Assembly: GCA_023263845.1 (NCBI GenBank)
Contig: JALQUH010000133.1
Location: 1-36,247, forward strand
DNA from: Candidatus Nanopelagicales bacterium
Lineage (GTDB): Bacteria; Actinomycetota; Actinomycetes; S36-B12
Length of the DNA: 36,247 bases
Direction of reading: 5' to 3'
The position numbers were made by a program, and so were the translations under genes. The notes below the pieces were generated by a model. That model saw only the letters and a list, made by a program, of their open reading frames with translations, was not told the DNA's origin and did not search any database. Of the stretch, positions 18,089-31,303 are shown in pieces (position 1 is the first letter of the stretch; each line of letters begins with the position of its first letter).

Positions 18089-19765
18089 ATGTCCTGCAAA
18101 ATGCTCGTGCTCGCCGCCTGTGGCGCCCTCGCTGTGGGCATCGCCGGACCTGCTCTCGCGGCAGGCCCCGTCATGCCACCGTCGATTCCCGACACCCCGG
18201 AGAACCGGGAATATTACGAGTTCATCTTCAGCGAGACGGATCCGAACTGGGCTCCGCAGGGCACGATCGTGGCTGACTCCGGCTTCCGCGCCGAGCCCAA
18301 CGGCCTGCCCTATCCGAACTACGGCCCCAATCTCGATCGGGCCTCGCTCTTCTTCGGCACACCGGACGACAGCGTCGTACCCATGGACAGCGCCTCGATG
18401 ATTGATCTCTATGGGGACGGAGTGTGCGCCGGACCCGTTGACTCCTCAGGTCAGTGTGAATTGACCCCGGCCGCTGAATACTTCGCGATGGTGATCTTCT
18501 TTGAGAGCTCTGGTGGACATTGTGAGGGCTTCGCGGTGACCACAGCCGGGCTGTTCAACGGAGAAATTGATCCGGCTGCCGTGCAGTCGCCGAATCTTGG
18601 GCTTAACAGCTACCTGGGCATCACCACACAGAACACGATCGCACGCAACTGGGCCACCCAGTTGACCACTCCGAGGACCAGGCTCACTCCCGCCCAGGTC
18701 GTGTCTGAACTGATTGAGCAGTTGCAGGATGGGCAGGTGCCCTCGATCATCACCATCTACTGGGTCAGCCCACAGGGTGATCCCGAGGGCCATGCGATCA
18801 CACCTTTCGCGGTCTACGACCGCGGCAATGGCGTGTACGACATTGGCATTTACGACAACAACTACCCGTTCAAGGAGCGGGCCATTCACGTCGACACGGT
18901 GGCGAATAGCTGGGAGTACCTCGTCTTCGCCACTCCGGGACAGGCCCCCAACATGGCGAGCGGTGATGCCTCCACCATGTCGCTTCAACTGCAGTCGGTA
19001 GCCGATTCACTCGCCGTGAATCCGTGTCCGGTGTGCGCTGGTGGCCGCGACACGAACCTCATCATTACCGCCCCGGTCCCCGTGGCCGCGGGTGGCGCCA
19101 CGATCGAGCAGCTTCTGCTGGATCTCAATGACGAAGCCCTGCCGCAGGATCGCTACTCGACCGTGGCGCCACTGGATCCGAACACCCCGGATACGGCCGA
19201 CTTCGTCACCCTCGACGTCGATCCCGGTGGCGGCTACAAGTACGTAATCGGGGCTCAGGACACTACGGCGGCATTCCCCTTGTCCGTAAGTGAGCTCTCC
19301 GCAGAGGGGCACAAGGAGGTACGCGTCGCATCGTTCCCCGCTGGCGGCACTGGGGTGACGGTGTACGACGACGACGGAGTCTTCGGGTTCGCGGCCGATG
19401 TGCCGACAACCCCACGTCTGGAGCGCTCCTTCACGGTCGGCGGCCGCACCTACATCGTGGTGACCTCGGCAGGCTCAACGGTGGCCGCGGGCAACGGCCG
19501 TGGAACCCAACTCGTACGTGCGCAGGGCCGAGTGCTCTTCGGCGACGACAACAGTGTCGGCGGCAAGATCACGGTCAAGGCGACGCTCGACCTCGGCTCG
19601 AAGGAGCGCACTTACCGCGCGAGCGGGGCAGCGTACCCGGCTGGTGGCAACCTGGTGCTGGTCTACAAGGACTGGAAGAAGTCCAGTCAGGAGCCGACGC
19701 TGTGGGTCGACAAGAACGGCGATGGAACCCTCGACAAGCAGTTGACGATGAATAAGGTTCGCTAG
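18089..19765 (+). CDS. Secreted protein of unknown function, putative papain-like cysteine peptidase with EF-hand-like loop
   Basis: The 558-residue protein starts at an ATG preceded by AAGAAGGA, a clear ribosome binding site. The signal peptide (1-25) ends in PALA-AG. Residues 40-280 contain a Cys in SSGGHCEGFAVT (Cys145), a His in EGHAITPFAVYD (His235) and an acidic turn IYDNNYP (255-260). This Cys, then GHA, then YDNNYP order resembles papain-like or C39-like cysteine peptidases, but no family is firmly recognised. A PCPVC pair follows (312-316), then a long beta-rich region. A DKNGDGTLD stretch (541-549) looks like a calcium-binding EF-hand loop, though the twelfth position is Leu rather than Glu. 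The gene lies 32 bases after the sensor kinase gene, suggesting a functional module. Confidence 0.7.
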   Translation: MSCKMLVLAACGALAVGIAGPALAAGPVMPPSIPDTPENREYYEFIFSETDPNWAPQGTIVADSGFRAEPNGLPYPNYGPNLDRASLFFGTPDDSVVPMDSASMIDLYGDGVCAGPVDSSGQCELTPAAEYFAMVIFFESSGGHCEGFAVTTAGLFNGEIDPAAVQSPNLGLNSYLGITTQNTIARNWATQLTTPRTRLTPAQVVSELIEQLQDGQVPSIITIYWVSPQGDPEGHAITPFAVYDRGNGVYDIGIYDNNYPFKERAIHVDTVANSWEYLVFATPGQAPNMASGDASTMSLQLQSVADSLAVNPCPVCAGGRDTNLIITAPVPVAAGGATIEQLLLDLNDEALPQDRYSTVAPLDPNTPDTADFVTLDVDPGGGYKYVIGAQDTTAAFPLSVSELSAEGHKEVRVASFPAGGTGVTVYDDDGVFGFAADVPTTPRLERSFTVGGRTYIVVTSAGSTVAAGNGRGTQLVRAQGRVLFGDDNSVGGKITVKATLDLGSKERTYRASGAAYPAGGNLVLVYKDWKKSSQEPTLWVDKNGDGTLDKQLTMNKVR

Positions 19766-19769
19766 CGAA
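19758..19769. repeat. 12-bp perfect palindrome across the stop codon of the secreted-protein gene
   Basis: TTCGCTAGCGAA is a perfect palindrome that includes the TAG stop. It could form a short hairpin (4-base stem, 4-base loop), too weak on its own for an intrinsic terminator, and no T run follows. Confidence 0.3.
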
Positions 19770-19825
19770 GGGCAAACTTCCATGGCGGCCCACAATCAAT
19801 GCCTGCAGCAGGCGCACAGAAGGCG

Positions 19826-19837
19826 TAGGGTCAAGCC
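19826..19837 (+). promoter_or_regulatory. Leaderless promoter of the DUF2752 gene (-10 TAGGGT, 6-base spacer)
   Basis: TAGGGT at 19826-19831 is followed by six bases and the ATG at 19838. A GCCTG-CAG-CAGGC inverted repeat (19801-19813) sits in the -35 zone and may be an operator or part of a weak terminator for the gene upstream. Confidence 0.62.
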
Positions 19838-20338
19838 ATGACTGCGGTGCATGAGCAGCCGACCCCGCCGGCCGCCGACGAGGTCGGCGCGGCGGCGCCC
19901 CCGCGTCGTGCGACGCAGGATCGCTCCCGTGCTCGCCGCATCCTGGCGCCGACCGCAACGGCCCTCGGTGTGGTGATTGCCACCGGCATCGTGGCCCGGG
20001 TCGATCCCAATGAGCCAGGGCACTATCCACTCTGCCCGACACTGGCGATCCTCGGTATTGACTGCCCGGCCTGCGGTGGATTGCGCGCAACGCATGCGCT
20101 CGCCAACGGAGACATCGTTCGCGCCATGGACCACAACCTCCTCTTCGTTCTCCTCGTGCCGGCGATCATCGTCGGCTGGGCGGTGTGGTTCTGGCGATCG
20201 TGGACCGGCAAACGCGGGGAGGACTCGCCTCGCAAGCGCGCCCTCGCGAAGTACGGGCCGCTGGTACTGCTCCTGGTTCTCGTCGCCTTCGGGATCGTGC
20301 GCAACTTCGTGCCCTATCTCGGCTCGGGGGTCGGCTAG
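19838..20338 (+). CDS. DUF2752 family membrane protein
   Basis: The 166-residue protein has a disordered N terminus rich in Pro and Ala, a first membrane helix (about 36-53), the family-defining CPTLAILGIDCPACGG stretch (about 66-81), and two more helices (about 99-118 and 138-155). DUF2752 proteins have no established function; the paired Cys residues might bind metal or form disulfides. In several actinobacteria a DUF2752 gene sits next to the HGxxPAAW gene and trpC. Here it is separated from the former by the two-component system and secreted-protein genes. It has its own leaderless promoter. Confidence 0.88.
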   Translation: MTAVHEQPTPPAADEVGAAAPPRRATQDRSRARRILAPTATALGVVIATGIVARVDPNEPGHYPLCPTLAILGIDCPACGGLRATHALANGDIVRAMDHNLLFVLLVPAIIVGWAVWFWRSWTGKRGEDSPRKRALAKYGPLVLLLVLVAFGIVRNFVPYLGSGVG

Positions 20339-20354
20339 GGCAGGCGTCGAGCCC

Positions 20355-20385
20355 TATGGCACGCTGACGACGTGTCCGACAGGAG
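20355..20385 (+). promoter_or_regulatory. Possible promoter and ribosome binding site of trpC
   Basis: TATGGC at 20355-20360 is a weak -10 candidate in the 53-base gap before trpC. An AGGAG ribosome binding site lies at 20381-20385, six bases from the ATG at 20392. The binding site is clear; the promoter is tentative. Confidence 0.35.
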
Positions 20386-20391
20386 TGGGCG

Positions 20392-21204
20392 ATGAGCGTT
20401 CTCGACGACATCATCGCCGGTGTTCGAATCGATCTCGATGCGCGTATGGCGGTAATGCCCCTTGACCAGCTCAAGGAATGTGCGGCACGCAAGCCCGATC
20501 CGCAAGACGCTGAGGCGATCCTTCGCGAGCCGGGTGTTGGCGTCATCGCCGAAGTGAAGCGGGCCAGCCCGAGTCGAGGTCGCATGGCCGCCATTGAGGA
20601 CCCGGCCGCTTTGGCGCGTGACTATGAGGCAGGTGGCGCACGCGTCATTTCTGTCCTCACCGAGGAGCGCCGATTCGGTGGATCGCTCGAGGATCTGCGC
20701 GGCGTGCGGTGCGCGGTCGACACTCCAGTGCTGCGCAAGGATTTCATCGTCTCGAGCTACCAACTGTGGGAGGCGCGGGCATTCGGCGCTGACCTCATCC
20801 TGCTCATCGTTGCCGCACTCGAACAGAACGCACTGGTGAGCCTGATCGAGCGCACGAGATCGCTCGGCATGACGCCACTCGTCGAGGTTCACGATGCCGA
20901 CGAGGTAGGTCGCGCGGTGGATGCCGGCGCCACCATCATCGGCGTCAATGCCCGCGATCTGCGGAGCCTTGAAGTCGACCGTGACACGTTCGCCCGTGTG
21001 GCGCCGCTCATTCCCGACACCTGTGTGCGCATCGCCGAGTCCGGGGTTCGTGGTCCCCGTGACCTCATCGCCTACGCCGAGGTCGGAGCGGACGCCGTAC
21101 TCGTGGGCGAGAGCCTGGCCACCTCGGCTGATCCGCGCGCTGCTGTCCACGATCTGGTGACCGCCGGCTCGCATCCGGCACTGCGAGGCATGCGTGAAGA
21201 GTGA
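20392..21204 (+). CDS. trpC: Indole-3-glycerol phosphate synthase
   Basis: TrpC closes the indole ring, converting CdRP to indole-3-glycerol phosphate. The 270-residue TIM barrel has the catalytic lysines in [13 protein letters not shown] (Lys56 region) and LRKDFIV, the phosphate-binding IAESGVRG, and the [11 protein letters not shown] segment near the C terminus. It is monofunctional, without a TrpF domain, consistent with PriA supplying that activity. The ATG is set by AGGAG six bases upstream. The gene overlaps trpB by 11 bases. Confidence 0.96.
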   Translation: MSVLDDIIAGVRIDLDARMAVMPLDQLKECAARKPDPQDAEAILREPGVGVIAEVKRASPSRGRMAAIEDPAALARDYEAGGARVISVLTEERRFGGSLEDLRGVRCAVDTPVLRKDFIVSSYQLWEARAFGADLILLIVAALEQNALVSLIERTRSLGMTPLVEVHDADEVGRAVDAGATIIGVNARDLRSLEVDRDTFARVAPLIPDTCVRIAESGVRGPRDLIAYAEVGADAVLVGESLATSADPRAAVHDLVTAGSHPALRGMREE

Positions 21205-22411
21205 CCAGCTGGTCGGCCACTACGGCCCCTACGGCGGTCGCTTCGTTCCCGAGGCCCTCACTGCTGCACTCGACGAACTTGACGCGGCCTATCGCACGGC
21301 AATCGTCGACCCCTCCTTCACCACTGAACTCGAGCGACTCCAGCACACCTACACCGGCCGGCCTTCCCCGATCACGCAGGCCACGCGATTCGGTCAGGAG
21401 TTCTGCGGTGGTGCGCGAATCCTGCTCAAACGGGAGGATCTCAACCACACCGGTTCGCACAAGATCAACAATGTCCTCGGTCAAGCTCTCCTCACGGTCC
21501 GTATGGGCAAGAAGCGGGTCATTGCCGAGACGGGTGCGGGCCAGCATGGTGTCGCCACGGCCACGGCCGCGGCGCTCATGGGACTGGACTGCACGGTCTA
21601 CATGGGCGAGGAGGACACCCAGCGCCAGGCGCTCAATGTCGTTCGAATGCGGCTGCTCGGCGCGAAGGTCATCCCCGTGACCGCGGGTGCGCGCACCCTG
21701 AAGGACGCGATCAACGAGGCCATGCGCGATTGGGTCACCACCGTCGACGAGACGCACTACATCCTCGGCACCGTGACCGGTCCGAGTCCCTTCCCGGAGA
21801 TGGTGCGGCACTTCCAGTCGGTGATCGGCCAGGAGACCCGCGAACAGGTGCTCGAACTCAGCGGCCGTCTACCGGATGCTGTCGCTGCCTGCGTCGGCGG
21901 TGGATCTAACGCCATGGGCATCTTCAGCGGATTCATCGACGATGCCGACGTGGCCCTATGGGGCTTCGAGGCCGGGGGAGACGGCGTCGAGACCGGCCGT
22001 CACGCGGCCCGCTTCGCGGGAGGATCGCCGGGAGTCCTGCACGGCGCCCGCACCTACGTCATGCAGGACGAGTGGGGGCAGACGGTGCCGTCCCACTCGA
22101 TCAGCGCGGGCCTGGACTACCCGGGTGTCGGACCCGAACATGCGTGGCTGCACGACACCGGCCGTGCTCACTACGCCCCCGTCGATGACGCGGAGGCGAT
22201 GTCGGCATTTGAGGCGCTGTGTCGGACCGAGGGCATCATCCCGGCGATTGAGAGCGCGCACGCACTTGCCGGTGCCATGCGCCTGGGCCATGAGCTCGGC
22301 CCGGAGGCCGTCGTCGTCGTCAACCTGTCCGGCCGTGGCGACAAGGACGTGGCGACCGCGGCTCGGTGGTTCGGCCTCGACGACGTCGACGAGAGTGCGG
22401 AGGGTCGATGA
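21194..22411 (+). CDS. trpB: Tryptophan synthase beta subunit
   Basis: TrpB condenses indole with serine on PLP to give tryptophan. The 405-residue protein starts with [15 protein letters not shown], typical of TrpB1 enzymes. It has the PLP lysine Lys90 in [21 protein letters not shown], and the phosphate-binding [10 protein letters not shown] loop. The GTG at 21194 lies inside trpC (11-base overlap). The stop overlaps the trpA start (ATGA), so the two subunits of the complex are translationally coupled. Confidence 0.97.
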   Translation: MKSDQLVGHYGPYGGRFVPEALTAALDELDAAYRTAIVDPSFTTELERLQHTYTGRPSPITQATRFGQEFCGGARILLKREDLNHTGSHKINNVLGQALLTVRMGKKRVIAETGAGQHGVATATAAALMGLDCTVYMGEEDTQRQALNVVRMRLLGAKVIPVTAGARTLKDAINEAMRDWVTTVDETHYILGTVTGPSPFPEMVRHFQSVIGQETREQVLELSGRLPDAVAACVGGGSNAMGIFSGFIDDADVALWGFEAGGDGVETGRHAARFAGGSPGVLHGARTYVMQDEWGQTVPSHSISAGLDYPGVGPEHAWLHDTGRAHYAPVDDAEAMSAFEALCRTEGIIPAIESAHALAGAMRLGHELGPEAVVVVNLSGRGDKDVATAARWFGLDDVDESAEGR

Positions 22412-23211
22412 CGACCCTCGCGGAGGCATTCGCGCGAGCCAAGGCCGACGATCGGGCCGCCCTGATCGGCTACCTACCCGCAGGGTTCCCGACCATCCCC
22501 GACAGTGTCCGTCTCATGCGAGCGATGGTCGAGGAAGGGGTCGACATCGTCGAGGTGGGTCTGCCCTACTCGGACCCGCTCATGGATGGCCCGGTGATCC
22601 AGGCCGCGGCCGACCAGGCTCTGCGGGCGGGCACGACGCCGCGCGATGTCATCGGGGCGGCGGGCGAAGTGGCGCAGAGCGGGGCCGCGGCCGTCGTCAT
22701 GTCCTACTGGAACCCGATCGAGCGGTACGGCGTTGTGGCGTTCGCCAGCGAACTCGCCGCCGCCGGAGGGTCGGGCGTCATCACGCCGGACCTCACGCCG
22801 GAAGAGTCACGTGCTTGGAGCGAGGCCACCACCGAGCACCACATCGATCGCATCTTCCTCGTTGCCCCGTCGAGCACCGATGAACGCATCGCGCGGGTCG
22901 CCGCTGAATGCAGTGGCTTCGTGTACGCGGCATCGACGATGGGGGTCACCGGAGCTCGTACCTCAGTGTCCGGGGCGGCGTCCACCCTGGTGTCACGTGT
23001 GCGGGCAGCGACCGACCTGCCCGTGGCGGTCGGTCTCGGAGTGTCGACCGGCGACCAGGCAGCGCAGATCGCGGAGTACGCCGACGGCGTCATCGTGGGG
23101 TCGGCGTTCATTCGCCTCATCCTCGAGGCGGGTTCGGTCGATGAGGCCGAAGGCCAGGTCCGTTCTCTCGCCCGGGAACTCTCCGAGGGCGTCCGACGTC
23201 GCAGTCGGTAG
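22408..23211 (+). CDS. trpA: Tryptophan synthase alpha subunit
   Basis: TrpA cleaves indole-3-glycerol phosphate and channels indole to TrpB. The 267-residue TIM barrel has the catalytic Glu in [13 protein letters not shown] and the catalytic Asp in PLMDGPVIQ, plus the conserved GVTGAR loop and VGLGVSTG near the phosphate site. The ATG at 22408 overlaps the trpB stop; the frame runs upstream within trpB but an earlier start is not needed. It is the last trp gene here. Confidence 0.96.
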   Translation: MTTLAEAFARAKADDRAALIGYLPAGFPTIPDSVRLMRAMVEEGVDIVEVGLPYSDPLMDGPVIQAAADQALRAGTTPRDVIGAAGEVAQSGAAAVVMSYWNPIERYGVVAFASELAAAGGSGVITPDLTPEESRAWSEATTEHHIDRIFLVAPSSTDERIARVAAECSGFVYAASTMGVTGARTSVSGAASTLVSRVRAATDLPVAVGLGVSTGDQAAQIAEYADGVIVGSAFIRLILEAGSVDEAEGQVRSLARELSEGVRRRSR

Positions 23212-23232
23212 GTCGGGCGGCCCCTCTCAGGT

Positions 23233-23249
23233 CACCCCAACCCGGGGTG
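23233..23249 (+). terminator. Possible terminator hairpin after trpA
   Basis: CACCCC (23233-23238) and GGGGTG (23244-23249) form a 6-bp GC-rich stem with a 5-base loop, 22 bases after the trpA stop. No T run follows, which is common for actinobacterial terminators. It separates the trp genes from the next promoter. Confidence 0.45.
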
Positions 23250-23275
23250 GCGCTGCGTTCGGACGCCGGGCCCCG

Positions 23276-23308
23276 TAGCGTAGGACGACGAACTTCAATT
23301 CGAAGGGG
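23276..23308 (+). promoter_or_regulatory. Candidate promoter and ribosome binding site of the DsbA-like gene
   Basis: TAGCGT at 23276-23281 is a plausible -10 hexamer, giving a leader of about 30 bases. An AAGGGG ribosome binding site lies at 23303-23308, nine bases from the ATG at 23318. This leadered arrangement contrasts with the leaderless promoters elsewhere in the window. Confidence 0.45.
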
Positions 23309-23317
23309 ACAACGCAC

Positions 23318-24127
23318 ATGGCCAAGGATCGACCGTCCAAGAGCACCCGGGACAAGGCCGCGGCAGCCCGCGCCGAGCAGATGGCGGCCGAGCAACGACG
23401 CGAGCGCACCGTGCGCATCGTGGGGGCCATCGCCGTGGTGGCCGTCGTCGCGATCATAATTGGCCTAGCGGTCGTCGTCCCCAGACTGTCCGGCGATGAC
23501 AGTAGCGGTGGCGACCTGCCCGGTCCGGACCCTGCGGCCCCCGTGCCCACCGGCGTCTACGGCACCGACTCGGAGTACCCCTACGGAGTTCCCTACGGGA
23601 CTGCACCGGAGACCGCGCCGATATTGCAACTGTGGGAGGACTTCCAGTGCCCGGCCTGTGGGGCCTTGGAGGCGGCCAACGGGTCCGGCATCGAAAGCCT
23701 CGCCGAAGCCGGCGACATGCAACTCATTTGGCGCCCGACGGCGTTCTTGGACAACAACCTTGGCAACACATCCTCGGCTCAGGCGATCAACGCGTGGGGT
23801 TGTGCGATCGATGCCGGGAAGACGGTCGAGTACCACAACGAGGTCTTCGCCAACCAGCCCGAGACCGAGGGTGACGGTTGGACAACCGAGCAGTTCGTCG
23901 CGATGGCCGAGACGGTGGGGATCACCGGCGTGCCGCTGGAGCAGTTCAACGACTGCCTGACCTCGGGCCGCTACCTGCCTTGGGCGGCGAACAGCACGCA
24001 GATCTTCTACGACTCCAACATCCAGGGCACGCCGTCCGGCATCCTCAATGGGACCCCCGTTGAAAGCGCCACGCTGGCCGTCCAGACCGAGCTCGAGCAG
24101 CTGCTGAAGGACGCAGCCGCGCAGTAA
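23318..24127 (+). CDS. Membrane-anchored DsbA-like thiol oxidoreductase
   Basis: The 269-residue protein has a charged cytoplasmic N terminus (1-31), one membrane helix (about 32-55), a Pro/Gly-rich linker, and an extracellular thioredoxin-fold domain from about residue 80. The active site is CPAC (Cys111, Cys114) in WEDFQCPACGALE. A cis-proline loop is visible as GTPSGILN. Such DsbA-like proteins form or shuffle disulfides in exported proteins, and in actinobacteria they often work with a VKOR partner, which is not seen here. The ATG is supported by AAGGGG upstream. The stop overlaps the lgt ATG (TAATG). Confidence 0.92.
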   Translation: MAKDRPSKSTRDKAAAARAEQMAAEQRRERTVRIVGAIAVVAVVAIIIGLAVVVPRLSGDDSSGGDLPGPDPAAPVPTGVYGTDSEYPYGVPYGTAPETAPILQLWEDFQCPACGALEAANGSGIESLAEAGDMQLIWRPTAFLDNNLGNTSSAQAINAWGCAIDAGKTVEYHNEVFANQPETEGDGWTTEQFVAMAETVGITGVPLEQFNDCLTSGRYLPWAANSTQIFYDSNIQGTPSGILNGTPVESATLAVQTELEQLLKDAAAQ

Positions 24128-25143
24128 TGGACGTCCTCGCCTACATCCCGAGCCCCAGCCAGGGGGTCTGGAACCTCGGACCTATCCCGCTGCGTGCCTA
24201 CGCGCTGCTCATCATCCTGGGCATCGTCGTTGCGGTATGGGTCGGCAGCCGGCGCTACGTTGACCGGGGTGGACGCGCGGGTGTGATCGGTGACATCGCG
24301 ATTTGGGCCGTACCGTTCGGCATCATCGGCGGTCGGCTGTATCACGTCATCACCGACTGGCAGTTGTACTTCGCCCCCGGAGGTTCGGGTTTCGTTGGCG
24401 CCCTGCGCATCTGGGATGGCGGGCTCGGAATCTGGGGCGCGGTAGCCCTCGGCGCCCTGGGCGCGTGGATTGGTGCACGCCGGCTCGGCGTCGCGCTTCC
24501 ACCCATCGCTGATGCGATCGCGCCGGGGATCGCCCTCGCCCAGGCAATCGGCCGCTGGGGCAACTACTTCAATCAGGAGCTCTTCGGCGCACCGACGACA
24601 TTGCCATGGGGCCTGGAGATCGACCCGCAGTTCCGACCCGACGGCTACGCCGAGTACGCGACGTTCCATCCCACGTTCCTGTACGAATCACTGTGGCTCG
24701 TCGGCGTGGCGCTCGTCGTCATCTGGGCCGATCGCCGGTTCCGGATGGGACACGGTCGCGCCTTCGCCCTGTACGTCCTGCTCTACACGATGGGACGCGT
24801 GTGGATCGAGTATCTGCGCATCGATACGGCCAACCAGGTCCTCGGACTTCGTCTGAACGTGTGGACCTCCATCGTGGTGGGACTCGGGGCGCTGATCTAC
24901 CTGATCGTGTCGGCTCGCCTGCGCCCGGGTCGCGAGGAGGTCCTGCCCCCGCGCAAGTACCTTGACCGCGAGGAGGCCGAGGCAGTGGCCGAGGCCGTGA
25001 AGGCCCCTAAGCCGGCAGCCAAGGTCACCGAGGTGGGGGTCACGTCTGACACCGCTCTCGACGTCGCCGATGCGCAGGCGGAACAGGGTGAGCCCATGTC
25101 GGGGGATCCAGCGCAGCCCAAGCCCGAGGACCCCAAGCCCTAG
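24127..25143 (+). CDS. lgt: Prolipoprotein diacylglyceryl transferase
   Basis: Lgt attaches diacylglycerol to the lipobox cysteine of prolipoproteins, before LspA cleaves them. The 338-residue protein has about seven membrane helices and the key motifs [11 protein letters not shown] and [13 protein letters not shown], the Lgt signature. A hydrophilic C-terminal tail (about 275-338), rich in Glu, Ala, Pro and Lys, extends beyond the catalytic core, as in other actinobacterial Lgt proteins. The ATG overlaps the preceding stop. Placement after trpA and before gltB is conserved in many actinobacteria. Confidence 0.96.
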   Translation: MDVLAYIPSPSQGVWNLGPIPLRAYALLIILGIVVAVWVGSRRYVDRGGRAGVIGDIAIWAVPFGIIGGRLYHVITDWQLYFAPGGSGFVGALRIWDGGLGIWGAVALGALGAWIGARRLGVALPPIADAIAPGIALAQAIGRWGNYFNQELFGAPTTLPWGLEIDPQFRPDGYAEYATFHPTFLYESLWLVGVALVVIWADRRFRMGHGRAFALYVLLYTMGRVWIEYLRIDTANQVLGLRLNVWTSIVVGLGALIYLIVSARLRPGREEVLPPRKYLDREEAEAVAEAVKAPKPAAKVTEVGVTSDTALDVADAQAEQGEPMSGDPAQPKPEDPKP

Positions 25144-25156
25144 CCACGCCGGGTGG

Positions 25157-25214
25157 GCACTCGCGACCACGACATCGGCCCAGATCGTGCACGGGAGCGC
25201 GCACTCGCGGCCAC
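25157..25214. repeat. Direct repeat upstream of the gltB promoter
   Basis: GCACTCGCGACCAC (25157-25170) and GCACTCGCGGCCAC (25201-25214) match at 13 of 14 bases, with starts 44 bases apart, close to four helical turns. The second copy ends four bases before the gltB -10 hexamer. It could be a regulator binding site; it does not fit the GlnR consensus as I recall it. Confidence 0.4.
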
Positions 25215-25215
25215 C

Positions 25216-25224
25216 TGATATCTT
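25216..25224 (+). promoter_or_regulatory. Extended -10 promoter of gltB (TGATATCTT)
   Basis: TATCTT at 25219-25224 is preceded by TGA, an extended -10 element. No -35 match is seen. The predicted leader is about 65 bases and carries a GGAGG ribosome binding site at 25283-25287, eight bases from the ATG at 25296. Confidence 0.5.
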
Positions 25225-25295
25225 TCCGGCACGGGCCAACGGCGTCCCGTCCCTTCCGCTGGCAGGTCAGCGGATCCGACGTGGAGGTGTGCCCG

Positions 25296-29817
<4,522 letters not shown>

Positions 29818-29825
<8 letters not shown>

Positions 29826-31269
29826 TCCGCGTGGATTTTTGAAGGCCGGACGCGAACTACCGGAGCGTCGGCCCGTCGACGTACGCATCTCGGACTGGAA
29901 GGAGGTCTATCAGGAGTTCGCCAACGAGCGACTGCAGACGCAGGCCGGTCGATGCATGGACTGTGGCATCCCCTTCTGCCACAACGGCTGCCCACTCGGC
30001 AACCTCATTCCGGAGTGGAACGACCTGGTGTGGCGTGATGATTGGCGCCTTGCCTCGGAGCGACTGCACGCGACCAACAATTTCCCGGAGTTCACCGGGC
30101 GCCTGTGCCCTGCCCCGTGTGAGACCTCCTGCGTGCTCGGTATCAATTCGGATCCGGTGACGATCAAGCAGGTGGAGGTGTCCATCATTGATCGCGCATG
30201 GGAGTCCGGTTGGGTCACCCCTGCGCCGCCTGAGCGCTCTACGGGCAAGGCCATTGCCGTGGTGGGCTCCGGTCCGGCCGGCCTCGCTGCCGCGCAACAG
30301 TTGGCGCGAGCCGGTCACACCGTCGCGGTCTTCGAGCGTGCGGATCGCATCGGTGGCCTGCTCCGCTACGGCATCCCCGAGTTCAAGATGGAGAAGGCGC
30401 ACTTGGATCGGCGACTGCGTCAGATGTCCCAGGAGGGTGTGAAGTTCCGCCCAGGCGTCGAGGTAGGCGTTGACATCACCGTGTCCGACCTGCGCAAGCG
30501 CTACGACGCGGTCGTGCTCGCCATCGGTGCCACGCGATGGCGTGAGCTGCCGGTACCCGGACGTGAGTTGAGCGGAGTGCATCAGGCGATGGAGTACCTG
30601 CCTGGCGCTAACCGCGTCCAGGAGGGCGACCTTGAGGAGGCGCCGATCGACGCGGCGGGCAAGCACGTCGTCATCATCGGCGGCGGCGATACCGGCGCCG
30701 ACTGCCTGGGCACGGCCCTGCGTCAGGGTGCAGCATCGGTGACGCAACTCGAGATCATGCCGACGCCTCCCGAGGCGCGACCGACCGGTCAACCGTGGCC
30801 GACCTATCCGATGATCTTCCGTGTCTCCAGCGCGCACGAGGAGGGCGGTGATCGCGTCTTCGCGGTGTCGACCGAGCGCTTCGTGGGGGAGGGCGGCAAG
30901 GTCACTGCACTGCGCCTTTCGGACGTCGAAATGGTCGACGGGCGGTTCGTGCCGGTGGAGGGAACGACGCGGGAGATCCCAGCGGACCTGGTATTCCTCG
31001 CCATGGGGTTCACCGGCCCGGAGCCCGAAGGCCTCGTGGCGGACCTGGGCCTGACCATCACCGAGCGGGGCTCCCTGGCCCGCGATGATGACTACGCCAC
31101 CGCCCTGGACGGAGTCTTCGTGGCCGGAGATGCCGGCCGCGGTCAGTCGCTCATCGTGTGGGCGATCGCCGAGGGGCGGGCGGCCGCGGCCTCGGTCGAT
31201 CGGTACCTCACCGGGGACACGAATCTGCCCTCGCCTATACGCGCCTCGGCTCGACCCCTTACCGTGTAA
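29818..31269 (+). CDS. gltD: Glutamate synthase (NADPH), small subunit
   Basis: GltD passes electrons from NADPH through FAD and 4Fe-4S clusters to GltB. The 483-residue protein has N-terminal cluster cysteines in [17 protein letters not shown] and CPAPCETSC, the FAD-binding motif [15 protein letters not shown], and the NADPH-binding motif [14 protein letters not shown] conserved [12 protein letters not shown] motif near the C terminus completes the FAD site. The GTG at 29818 is preceded by GGAGG at 29807-29811 and overlaps the end of gltB, so the two subunits are coupled. Confidence 0.97.
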
Positions 31270-31303
31270 CCGGTTTCGTAACTCTCCCGGACGGAAGGCG
31301 AGC

